Source: Hyphochytrium catenoides
Taxonomy: Eukaryota > Sar > Hyphochytriomycetes > Hyphochytriales > Hyphochytriaceae
NCBI GenBank assembly: GCA_900088475.1
Contig: FLMG01004191.1
Coordinates: 1 to 45,275 of the forward strand
Direction: 5' to 3'
Length of the DNA stretch: 45,275 bases
The notes under the pieces were generated by a model, which saw nothing but the letters and a program-made list of their open reading frames with translations, was not told the DNA's origin and did no database searches. This document shows, piece by piece, positions 10,215 through 21,300 of the stretch. A program made the translations under genes and the position numbers. The stretch's first letter is position 1. Each line of letters opens with the position of its first letter.

Positions 10215-12318
10215 ATGGAGCATAAGGGCACGGAGGGCCCAGGCAGAGGTCGTGGCCGAAAGAGACCCAGAGGCGGTGGGCAACAAGGCCAAGGACTGAG
10301 AAATGTCAAGCACCAGGCCAAACGTACGTATACAGCTATTTCTCTACTCAAATTTCCTTCTGACGATGTTATGCTTCAGAGCGAGCAGGTCAGAATCTAG
10401 CAGGTGGACCGGCCTCAAAGCTGGTAGCTACGGCAGTCCTGGCCACTATTCGAGGAGGAAAATCGGGGACCTCTAACCCTTCAGGTCAACAGAACGCCAT
10501 TCGGACGACGCAGCATACTGCCAATATCGGTCGCGGGTCTGGCGCGAAAGCGAAACACTTGCCCTCTCATGGGAAAGGGCATAAGGGAAAACAGCGCCCA
10601 GCAAAATTGAAGGCTAAAAGTGGCCATACCTTCCAGACAGAGGAAGGGGCCGCTTCCATAGCCACCAAAGCGGCAGTAATTAGCCAGGAGCCCGCTCACG
10701 GGGCAGCAAGTCCTCAAGATCTCACAGCGGCTCTAGAGCTGATAGAAACAAAATCCAGTAGGAGCCCCATCACGACACTACCAGATAGCCCGGCCACAGA
10801 AGGCTTGCCAGCTAGGGACGACGGCAGCAGCCCGATTTCCAAAGCTTCGAGTTCGCCTTTTGTTGCCAGGGAGGTTTCGTCTCTGACGGCGCCGGCATCA
10901 AGTCAGCGCTCGAGAGAGGATGCTGCACACGTAGAGAAGGAAGGGTCACACCGTTCCGACGGCCACGCCCAAGGAATAGAGTCTAATGATTCGCTCCTGA
11001 CTACAGCTGCCCGGTCACCAAAGAAGGGGCAGACTGAGCCACAGAATCAGAATTTCCAAGACGGAGCTGGATCCACCAGGCAAGGGGCAGCAGGCAGGGT
11101 TACTGGAGCCCGTACTATTCCTTTGAGCAGCTCTGTAAAAGATTCATCTCCGAATAGAGCATTGTATAAAGACAAAGCTGAAGGTCTCGAGAAGAAAGGT
11201 GCGCTTCTCCTACTGTCCCTTGTGCTTTACATTCGAACGAAATTATTCCTATCACTTCATCCCGCTCACTGGTGCAGCTCGCTCTCTTTCTTCTCCTGTT
11301 CCCACATCTCTTTCCCTCTCTCTCTTTATCTCTCTGCTTGTCTCTCTCTCTCCCTATATTCACTGTCCCTCCCTCCTTCCTCATTTCTCTCTCTCTCTCT
11401 CCCTATAATCACTGTCCCTTACTCCTTCCTCATCAACCCACCGAAACTACTCCTGGCCATTCTCACTTTGTTGCTGATGTCACATAAATGGGATGCCATT
11501 GTCTCTTACTACTACACACACAGCTTCTGGTCCGTCTCCGGCTCTTCTTGGCCCAAAAGCAACCACCTCTACACCGCAAACCAGTTTACAGACGCCCGAC
11601 CTCCTTCCATCACACCAAGCAGCACAGGGAGCGGCGCCACCAAGGTTTATTCCGCAACCAAGCCCTTCAAGCTCCGCTGTAGTCCATGAAGCTCAAGATC
11701 AAAGTGTTGCATGGGGCCCGTCCTTTGGGCTTAGTCCTGCACAGCTGAAACCCCAAAGGGAGTCAATGACCTCACCCTTAAGCAGTTGGTACCTCTCTAG
11801 GGGTCAACCCAATTTCATCAAAAAGGTCGCTGCAACTTCAGCGGCGAGGGCTAGCAGGAAACCGGGGTCTCCTGTAAGGAGAACCGTGAATGCTGGCCAA
11901 CAGCTCGAGGACAAAGAATCATCTCTATATAAATCCCTTGCAGAGCGAAATTGGCGCCAATGGTATGGACAGGTAGACAGCAATGATCTCCTGGACCCTT
12001 CATTGCCTGAAGAGGTGAGTGCAAGGGCTAGTCAAAGCTTGTCGGAGAGCAAAGACTTGTTCCCGAACTCGGCATTGAGCTTAGAAGGTACCGAACGGGA
12101 CAGACCTCTGGACATCTTACCTGAAGGAGATAACCGTGCTAAAGACCTTGCATCGCACCCTGCCTTCCAGCAAGTCACAAAGGAGTTAGCGTACGTCGAT
12201 CGAACCTAATTTCTCTTGGACCGAAGACTAACATGTTCTTATAACTTTTAGAGGGGAGAAGGAAAGACTCCGAAGCTTCGATAACGCTCTACTTAGAGCT
12301 CTGCAAGAGGGACTTTAA
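10215..12318 (+). CDS. Gly/Arg-rich N-terminus, long disordered protein, unknown family
   Basis: Four exons: 10215-10323, 10380-11198, 11524-12190, 12252-12318, giving 553 residues ending in TAA. The start MEHKGTEGPGRGRGRKRPRGG is an RGG/GRG-type basic segment, commonly seen in RNA-binding proteins. Most of the rest is Ser/Ala/Pro/Gln-rich and predicted disordered. A more ordered patch near the end contains LYKSLAERNWRQWYGQVDSN. The last ~30 residues (FQQVTKEL...ALLRALQEGL) look like an amphipathic helix. The second exon has three in-frame acceptor choices (exon start at 10380, 10389 or 10401). The intron 11199-11523 carries a CT-rich tract. The frame used in the last exon follows the strong GTACGT donor at 12191. 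A shifted frame stays open beyond the stop and is described separately. I do not recognise the family. Confidence 0.65.
11277..11415 (+). repeat. CT-rich tract in intron
   Basis: Sense-strand pyrimidine repeat (CTCTCTCT, TCTCTTTATCTC, TCCCT) inside the intron 11199-11523 of the Gly/Arg-rich protein gene. Two related CTCCCTATAWTCACTGTCCC units occur at about 11350-11370 and 11400-11420, a small internal duplication. Confidence 0.8.
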
Positions 12319-15022
12319 GGATTCAGGAAGAAGGGCAACGTCCGTAGATTTACAAAAACCAAAGGCGATACCAGAACATCCACAAGCACCAGGACAACTT
12401 GACATTTACATTTGTGAGTCTACTGGTGGATACATAATTGGCGGCCGACGCTCCTCCTCTGTAGCCGACGTTCACTTGAGCTTCACCGGGCCAGGCCTGG
12501 CAACAAGGATGGCTATCAGAGGGTGCATCAAGAGGTTGAAGAAATCCTCTAAAGCAGCTGCTGGTGCCTCGCTGAGGCGGGCCCAATATGCATGGCGATA
12601 GTGACAAGACAGTGTTGGATGTGCTAGTGAGGTTTACATTACCTCTTCGCAGCTGAGGAAGCGGAGTGAACAGGTGCCTATGGTCGCAGGGACTAGGAAA
12701 CCTAATTGTTAATTAGAAGGAAGCGGCGACATCTTCCATTGGAGCACTACTACTTTCTTCTCTCGTACGTATTGTCCATGAAGCTTATCATTTACACTGA
12801 ACGTCTTAAGATAAGAGTTGGGCGCGGATGGTATCATTAACACACGTCCCAGGACCTGCAAGAGTCTTTTGTAAGAAAAAATTTCTAGCTACATTCTGGA
12901 ACCCTCCTGACAGCGTAAGTCTGCAAAGAGGACTACTGGGAGATGATAATATAGTTGCAGCTAGATTGAGTATGACGTTAAGCTACAATCAATAGAGGTA
13001 GCTCTAGTGTCAAAATTTGCCGGCTTCTGCATGAAGGATAGTTGGTCCCCACTGGCTGCAGCAATCACTAATAGCAGGATGGCCATTATGTTTGAAGAGG
13101 AGTGCATGGTGAGAAAGAAGCAGGTGGTAACAGCGTGTCCCAGAGCCTCCGTGACATCCCTGTAATGAGCAGAGGAATAGCGCCATACGCAGTCGTTTGC
13201 AACTCGTCGCTTCGAATCCCACGTTCAGGCCCTTGGCAAGCACCCTCTTTCTATTAAACTGCTCTTAATATGAGTTTCTTGGTGCTTACGGTATATCCAC
13301 AGCAGATCTCGTTGCATTGCCGTTAACCCGCTAGCTTGCTTGTTTTTGCACTGCCAGTCGCTCAACATACACAAAGCTAGCCGTTCATGCAACAAGGGAC
13401 TGTCAAGCAATAAATGGCTATGGGATTACCCTTCTCTTGTTAGAAGACGCTGGTCGACGTCCTTGGTGATACGATGATGACACCGGCGATAATGAACTCT
13501 TTTGAATCACCAAAGCAGCCCTTTACGGCATAAGGGCAGGAATATCCCTCTCCCCCGTTTCTCCTTGACTCGGTGTACGGCACTACCTAGGACCGTTCCT
13601 CATACTACCGACAACGGCACCTCTAACAATGAAAAATGTCCATCCCCTCGACCACTACTGCCATCATTTTAGTCGCTCTTTGCCTTAATTTAATAGTCGT
13701 TATGCCTCTAGGCCTTGCTGGCTTGGTCCAGTGGTTGGTACTGGGGAGCAGAAGGCAATCATCTCAACAAAGGAGGTTTCTTCTTGTACTGCTTGAGAGC
13801 GTTCACAATCTAGACCTCGACAATCTTCTCCCCCTGGTGGAGATAATAGCGTCTTTCATCCTCGTAACTGCTTGCCATAGGAGTTAGTGTCGGTAAGTCC
13901 TTGATGATAGTAGCATTATTGATGAGTAGTCTATGATGAAGGACGAATGGGTAGCGATAGATTGGTCACTCTCCGTCGTCGTAATGCTTGTGGTGGGCTT
14001 ACCCTCTACTTGGAAGAAAAAGCACCAGAGGGATCATGTCTCTGAGGACAACACTGGTGATGCGGGGCATGCGTCATCAGCAGGCACGCATGGGCAGCAG
14101 CGCCCTTTGATACGCTGCGGCGCCTTGGGGGCTGCAGCATGCGGGATAGTAAGGCAAGTGTACTACCAAGCCCGTTCTTCTGTTAGTAGAGCTAAGAAGA
14201 GCCACCACAGTCATTTGTTCCTCATCGATCGTCCATCATATCCTCTCCTTTCAGTGCTATCCATCATCATTGTGCCATCATCATCCTTCCTCATCCTCGG
14301 GGCTTGCTCCTTGTTTACTTTCATTGTTGGTGGTGGTACTGGATGTCTAACAAGAACCACGGCAGGCCGAGAGCATATCCGTATCCTCCCTATTATCAGA
14401 GTACGTAGTGAACTCTAGGAATAGAAGAGATTTATTTATCGCAAGAACCCCTGTCTTCCAGTCCCACATCCCACAACTCCTCCAAAGAGCCCAAAATGCA
14501 CATCGCGTGATGTATGAAGCGACAGGATAAAACCGAAGTACTGTACTTGATGTGAACTACGGGGGTGATAACTATGAAAGAGGTTATCGATGGCAAAGAA
14601 TCACCCCACTCTCGTCACTGAAGCGAGGTTATTTATAAAACTGTTGATAACATAACAAGGCCTTCTATGTGTTGTTGGTCTGCTGGGGCCACAATTTACC
14701 GCCTTTACAGAAGCGCTACCGGGTTTGAATTTTGTGGTCCACTGATGGTTTACAGATATTTTACCCACCCACAGCCAACCAAGCCATAAAGAGCGTTGAA
14801 GAACATAAACTTGATATTTTGTAGAACCTAACTCCATAGTACCACCATCTCCTTACAACAACCAAGAAAAAAGCTGGTAGTTCTACTGTACCTAAACACG
14901 AGATCGAGAATGTTGTCAGCCATGGGTACTGTATGCGAAGTCTTAGCCCATTGGTGCACCTGTTCCATCTGTTCATGATGCTAGCACCTTGCACCGCCAC
15001 ATGCAACGGACATCTCCCGATG

Positions 15023-15860
15023 AATTAAGTGGGTAGGCTGACCGCTCAGGCCTGACATTACTCTTGCTTAATCGTTCAAGACCCCTTTACAAGTGATGCA
15101 TACCCATCTACCGCTCGTCAAAAGTAATAAGGGCCTTACTTAGTTGAATGCTTACGACGAGAGCCTCCAAAGATGTACCAAGTTTGTTTGGCAAAGTTTG
15201 ATAGTTGTGATGAATTGGTGTCGTACAATCAGCCTGTTGGAACAGTGAGAACCACCAGACTAAGCTTTAGCTTTTATCAAACCCCACCCACTTTGGGTAA
15301 GTCCAAACACCATTTCGCGTCCATAGAAGGCAACAACAAGGCGAGCAATCAGGAAACGAAGTAATAATACGAGCCCCAATCCGTCGAAGAAATATAGGGT
15401 GGAAAGTAGTCCAGAGTATGATTTGGCTCATGGCTCGGCAGTAACATAGTCAGTTAAAAGCAGAGGGGGCAGTCAAGTTTGATTGCCGCAGAAAGCGATC
15501 TCGCGTCATCATGATGAGGGGCAATGGCGGTCGGCCTAGAAGGCTTGCAGGTGCATCTTACTACGGCATTACTATCCGCTGAACAGGTATAGCATACCAT
15601 GGCTCTGTATTAGTCACCAATGGCATACTATTGGACTATTCGACCACGTGTCCCTATCTTTCATAGACTGTTGAGGAAAAGCAAGGCAGAGTCGGGGTCG
15701 GACTCCAAAGTGAAAAAGGGTTCATTATTGACGCACCTCACACTCTTCGCCTCGCGAGGAACCAGACCAATGCTGGTTGGTGTTTCATGATACTTGTGCT
15801 GGAGAGGTCATTGGTTAGTGGTTGGGGCACTGGCTTCAATGGATAATTAAGTGGGTAGGA
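15023..15860 (+). repeat. Pair of 15-base direct repeats
   Basis: The string AATTAAGTGGGTAGG occurs exactly at 15023-15037 and again at 15846-15860. The 3' half resembles the GGGTRGG core of the repeat family that is denser at 16.2-17.4 kb. Confidence 0.7.
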
Positions 15861-17278
15861 TGCAGCCTCAATCGCCTTTGTTCTATGGGAAGAGCTATTA
15901 TCAAGATGCGCACCTTACACACCCATCTGAGCCTTGAGAGTACAGGTACAGAGGCTGCAGAACCAACTACTTGTCCCTCACCTCTTGTTATTTGTTTATG
16001 AGATTCTCCTTATTTCCTACGACATAAAGGTGTAGTTCTACTGGAAGCTGTAAGCCTTCACAGCAGTTTACCTGCCTGCACCCAGTGCTTTGTGGGATTT
16101 TCGTTGCAGTTCACTTCTATGGAAACACAAATGCGGCAGCTCCTCCCAAGTGTCTTTGCTCAGAGTTAAAATTACTCCGCGAGCCTTTCCTGTTATTCCA
16201 AACTCTTTTGTCTTGCTGTCTTCGTGCAGGGATGCTGGACGATTTTGTTGAGGAATTACATCCGCCTACCCATCCCCTGAGGACTATCTTGAATTCCATC
16301 AGTGTGGAGCAAAAGGTGGTGGCTTTATCCCGCCACTGACTGTCGTGTAATCAGTTATTCCCACAGCTAAACCGCTTCTCTGCACTTTTGTACGGCAACC
16401 TGTCCGCGTCGCCTGTCGCGCCCATATAAGTCCTACATCACCATATATTTTTGCCACCCAGCCCCAGCCCACCCATTCCCATAGTGCCACAAATGCTGAA
16501 CAGTGGGCTGATTTGAATACGGAGGACGCAAGAGAGAGCTGGTCGGCAGGTGCACTTGCTTCATGTTCCCTTCAGATTCTGCTTTGTTTCCGGGAATAGC
16601 TCTTGCTTTCTATTACTACAGTCCACATATCCAATGGCAGGATGGGTAGGCATTACAAAGCCAACGTCAACAGAACTTTCCAATGGCCGTGCGTGTGGTG
16701 AATGTGTCAATTCCTTCATTTCCTTGTTATTATTACTCCGTAGAAGGACTATTCTGTGCTGCTCGCTATCGACAGCACACAACAGATCCACTTACCCCCT
16801 TGTCTCACCTTGCCTTCCTCTGTCTTGTTGGTTGCTTCCAAACACTCCGCTGCTTCTCCATAAGCAAGAAAGATTGGGGGCATAGAACGTGTTCTGCGAA
16901 GACGAGGGCCAATGGAGAGCCAAAGGACGAGAAAACCAGAGTGGAGAGAGCATCACGTATGAGCATCACACCGCACCATAGCGAATACAGCAAAAAAGAT
17001 CATAGGTGATGATGAAGGGCCCACCCAGCCCGTAGCCCGCAGCCGTTCTTGTCATAGACTCTGTTGCATTCTGCTCCTACCTGTATGCTGGCTGAACGCA
17101 GTAATAATACGACAGCCGCACCGTCAAGCACTTCTTCTGTCTATATCTATGGTCTATCGCATCCAACATTCCTCAGTAACCTAATACGTCACGGGCTTTC
17201 CAACCGGCCCATCCATCCTCAACCCAGGTGTCCCCTCAAAATAGAAGATCGCGCGATAGTGGATTATTGGCCATGAAA

Positions 17279-17419
17279 AGTGCCCACCCATCCTCAAATG
17301 AAAGCGAATAGCCACAACAGGAAGTGCTCACCCACCCTCACATAAAAGCCAATAACTGATGATGCGGGTAGGTGCTATGGTTTGTCTTTTTCCTTCCCAC
17401 GTCAGGATGGGTGGGCACT
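17279..17419. repeat. 16-base perfect inverted repeat with extra direct copies
   Basis: AGTGCCCACCCATCCT at 17279-17294 has its exact reverse complement at 17404-17419, separated by 109 bases. Between them, at about 17326-17357, lies a diverged direct copy of the left arm plus its flank (TGCTCACCCACCCTCA followed by an AAAGC-type tail). Related copies lie at 16266, 16467, 16638, 17019 and 17206. The arrangement could be a foldback element or the end of a small repeat. Confidence 0.7.
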
Positions 17420-17639
17420 GCTGGACTTCCGCGTCCCCCACAAGTCAAAAGGATCTCTCTCTTCCTTATCACTTTCAATATCTCTACTTTCCAGATTCCT
17501 CTTACTTTGTATGGATGATCTTTGATCTGTTTGTGGGCTTTACCGCACTCTGTCTCATGTTCATCAGGCCCTTGACATACTGATGATACTGATAACAGCT
17601 TCTCAAACTGACGAGCGAACGCAGGTGAGCCACTGCCGT

Positions 17640-17670
17640 TGAACCATTTTACATTCTCTCTCTCTTTCTC

Positions 17671-17717
<47 letters not shown>

Positions 17718-17895
17718 GTCTCTCTCTGTCTCTCTTTTTCTCTCTCTCTCCCTCTCTATCTTTCTCTCTCTCCTTCTTCTTTCTCTCTTTCTCTTTTATT
17801 CTCTTTCTCTTTTTTTCCTCTTTCTTTCTCTTTCTCTCTCTCTTCCTTCTCTCTCTCCCTTTCTCCCTCACTCTGTCTCTCTCTCTCTCTCTTTC
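17640..17895 (+). repeat. Long CT-rich tract, probably inside a leader intron
   Basis: About 250 bases of nearly pure pyrimidine (CTCTCT, TTTCTCTC, TCTGTCTC). It is bounded by a good donor context (GCAG|GTGAGCC, intron from 17624) and an acceptor context (CACTAG|GTGTGC, exon from 17918). This makes a plausible intron in the 5' UTR of the gene at 18325. A 177-codon Arg/Lys/Glu frame on the opposite strand is only the translation of the repeat. Confidence 0.75.
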
Positions 17896-17930
17896 GTGAT
17901 CGTCTGTGTCTCACTAGGTGTGCACGCTGG

Positions 17931-18182
17931 ATGCCCAGCTTTGTGGCTTACAAGGCTTGGCTTTGGCTGGCTTTCGCCGTAGTCTTTCTGCCTTGGACGA
18001 CAGCTACTCTACCGAACCGAAGCCCATCCGCGCGTCACTCAGACGATTCCTCCGTCCTTTTCAGAGTTCTTCCGAGTGTCTTGGCTTCAGTTTCTTGTCA
18101 TCTGTTCCGCATTGTTCAGCGGAACATCCTCTTGAATACTTCAGACAGTCTTAGGTTTGTTGAAGGTCAAAGCTGTGGATGA
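17931..18182 (+). CDS. Possible small secreted protein or upstream ORF
   Basis: An 83-codon frame begins right after a plausible splice acceptor (17917). It starts with MPSFVAYKAWLWLAFAVVFL, followed by PWTTATLP, which looks like a signal peptide: short N-region, hydrophobic core, small residues at a cleavage site. The remaining ~55 residues are unremarkable with three cysteines, and the frame ends in TGA. It lies 143 bases upstream of the large chromatin-type gene. It may be an upstream ORF in that gene's leader, an independent small gene, or chance. Confidence 0.25.
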   Translation: MPSFVAYKAWLWLAFAVVFLPWTTATLPNRSPSARHSDDSSVLFRVLPSVLASVSCHLFRIVQRNILLNTSDSLRFVEGQSCG

Positions 18183-18324
18183 GCTGTTCCCCAGAGCTTC
18201 CTTAAGGTTAGAGTTGTCCGCCCTCTGGTAGAGCTTCTTTCATAGCACCTCATGAGTTGCTCTCTGTAGAGGTTGTTGGCTAACTGCTTGCCTCTTGGCC
18301 TCCTTCACAGCTAAACTCAGAAGG

Positions 18325-21300
18325 ATGCCGACTCAGCCTCCTCCGGGAGATGAGGAGACTCGCAAACCGTCTCCAAATCAAACGGGAGACACGGTGTATG
18401 CTGAGGATACCAAGTCTCCGAAGGCTAATGCGGCAAGCTCGCAGGGACAACAACAGTCCAACACGTCTGGTCATGCCGCCTCTAACAAGGCACAGACTCA
18501 TCAAACATCGGCAGAGGGCAGTAATAACTCTAACGGTGGATCTAGGACCACCTCGGTAGAGTCCAACAAGCCATCGACTCCTTCGCAGGGCGCGACCAGT
18601 GGTGTGAACGGAAGTGCAGGAAACGATCACGATGAGCCTCAGAAGCTTGTGGGTCGCAAGATCTCAAAGAATTTTGTGGGCCATGGCCGCTTTGTAGGCA
18701 AGGTGAGCTTCTCTCTCGTTATTTGACGATATGCATTGAGTTTCTTTGCTGACTTCCGCGATCATGTGAAACTTCGTAGATCTCTCAGTATAATCCCGCA
18801 ACCAAACTTTTCATGATCCTCTACAACGATGGAGACTCTGAAGAGCTCCTATACGATGAGGTCAAGTCCCTTCTCCTAAAACCAGGACGGCCACCAGGAA
18901 CGTACAGGCAGACTGGAAAGGGATCAGCAAAGCCTTCGGAGAGCCCTCCTAAATCCCCGACTTACGCCCAAAATAGCACTGGCGGCATGCCCAAAGGTGA
19001 CTCCGGCTATAGAGAAGGTGAGATGGTTCCGCTTTTGGCACGTCCTTCTCTTGAAGTCTTCTTAAACACATGGCTATTACTTTGCATACCGTTGCCGCAG
19101 CGGACAAACTGGACCCAGCAATCAAGATGGAGTTTGAGCACTATATCTTTCCCATCCTGATGCGCATGGGCTGGCGTGATAAGCTGGGACCGAATGGCGA
19201 GCGATACTTCTTCCCTCCAGATAGTATGAGGCAGGACCCAAAGTTACCAGACTATTTTACATCCATTCCTCAAGTTCTCTCCTACATACAAAGCAACCCT
19301 CAGCTGGCGCAGCTGTGCTTTCCTCGAGTGGACATGATGGGCATGCCTTCCTCTCCCGGTATGCGCAAGCGCCGGATGATGACTCCTGAGTCCATCCCCG
19401 ATCATATGCGGAAAAAGCCTCTGATGAGGAAGGACATGGAGGGTGATCAGCCTGATCATCCTACTATGAGAGATGCTCACCATATGGGCATGCCTCATGG
19501 GGGAATGTACGCTGGTGGTCCTGGGCCCAGCGGAGGCATGGGCATGATGATGATGCCAGGGATGCATCCTACCGGCCCTCCGGTAGGAGATTGGGGTCCC
19601 TCGCCATACGGAAATCAAGGTCCCTATTCCCGTCCAGGAGAGGTAGACGAAAGAGAGCAGATGATGGCAGCTAAAAAGGTTCTCTCGCGAGGAGACATGC
19701 CGTCCAGGGAACCCGATGATGAAAGAAGGCACCCTGCAATGCGGGCGAAAGCACCTACAGATGAGGTGGACGAGTATCATAGCCAGCAGTTTCAAGGAGA
19801 GGGAGGTCAGTGGAACCCTTATCATCACCAGCAGCAAATGTACTTCAGCGGTGGCAGTTCCAGTGGACCGGGAGGTTATGGGATGCCTCCAATGGGTAGT
19901 GGGGGCGCGCCGCCGGGTAGTGGTCCTCCTCCTCCATCTTATCAGCAGTTCTATGGAAGTGGTCAGCAAGGTGGACCGTATAGCCGAGCGGAAATGATGC
20001 GAGCTTCTAAGCCAAAGGACCGTCGAGAGGAAATGGACTCGCCGTCTCAGCGCCACAGAATGCCGCCAGGGCCTCCACAACATGGCTATAGCGACGTTCT
20101 TCCTCCGTCTTCGATGCATATGGCCTCACACCTCAACAATGCGAGGGAAATGCCAGGCTCATCCTATCCACCTTCCAACGTCTACCCACCTGCATCCTTT
20201 GAGCGGCGGCCACCTCGTATGGGCATGCAGGACATAAGCCAAGAGATGGGCCATCACAGAGGAGGTTATGGGGGTATGATGGCTTCTCAAGGACAGATGG
20301 CTGTCAACGAGATGCATCACCCACAGCGAATGCCTTCCTACCCTGGTCAAGGTGCGTCAAACGGTGACCAGGGAGATAATGGTCCATTCACCCGGGGTCA
20401 AGATGAACATGAAGCTTTGAGCAAGCTTGGTGGTAAGATGAAGCCTAAGAAGGACGAAGAGCAGATCCCCAAGCCAATGGACCAGGCAGGGAGAGTCGGT
20501 CCACCGCATGGTATGGATCCGAAACGGATGGCGCGTGGTCGTCGCCCGGGTGAAGAGGGCGGTCCCGATGACGGCAATGAGAGGGATGATGAGGCAGGAA
20601 TGCCTCCACATCCCCAACATTCCCGTTTAGCCCATCCAATGATGGGAGGGGGCTACGAAATGGGGGCGCCTCCTTCTTCTTACGACGCCATGGGTCGTAG
20701 TCGGCCTGGTCCCTCTCAATCTGGCAGTTGGGGCCCTGGACCAAGTGGCATGATGATGCAAGGCGGGGGCGCTCCTCCGATGGCACCAGGAGGTAGCAGC
20801 GGGCGCTTGGGCGGCGTCCCAATGGGCATGGGGATGCCAATGCCCATGGCAAAACATGGCATCCCGGAAGGCCACTGGGGTGGACGAATGGAAATGGAGG
20901 GAGGAGGAATGCCCGGAAGCTCGATGGCAATGTATGGTGGAGTACCCCCTCCCAACGCTGTGCGTGCCTCTTCCATGCCCTCTTCGATGGGTATGGAGAA
21001 GCAACTACCTCCTTTACCTGGCCGCTACGGAGGCCAAGGTGGGCAGTATTCTGAGGTGGACGATGAAGGCAAATCCGCGCAACCCGGCATGTTTCCTATG
21101 GGCAATCGTCGAGGACGAGGGGTACGTAATACTGACGCGCCATCGTCTCGTTATCGACACGACCATAACATCTTGGTGCGCTTCTTCACATATTACGATC
21201 CCCCCCAACTTGTTCTCGTTGACGATCTGCTATACAGGTACCATGGCCGGGAGCGGGAGCTGTTTCATGAGCTCTTCCTAGAGTACTGCCCAGGTAATCC

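Larger units (their letters stand above)
12319..17600. other. Gene-poor island
   Basis: Over 5 kb without a gene I can support. The left end (to 12601) is an open frame discussed separately. Two adjacent plus-strand open frames, 13636-13887 (83 codons) and 13933-14418 (161 codons), have hydrophobic stretches. However, they do not join through a sensible splice, and the opposite strand is also open in places. From about 14.7 kb to 17.4 kb a G/C-skewed motif related to GGATGGGTGGGC recurs on both strands. No reverse transcriptase, transposase or terminal repeats of a known element were seen. It may be a decayed mobile element, a non-coding locus or a long upstream region. Confidence 0.4.

Noticed and set aside
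13205-13230. tRNA T-loop-like string CTTCGAATCCCAC
   Set aside because: The flanking bases do not form the T stem, and no D arm, anticodon arm or acceptor stem could be placed around it.
17338-17871. 177-codon Arg/Lys/Glu-rich open frame on the minus strand
   Set aside because: It is the translation of the antisense of the CT microsatellite and has no non-repeat coding content.
19244-20119. 291-codon open frame on the minus strand
   Set aside because: It lies fully antisense to the low-complexity exon of the chromatin-type gene. Its His/Arg-rich composition is the shadow of Met/Gly/Pro codons.
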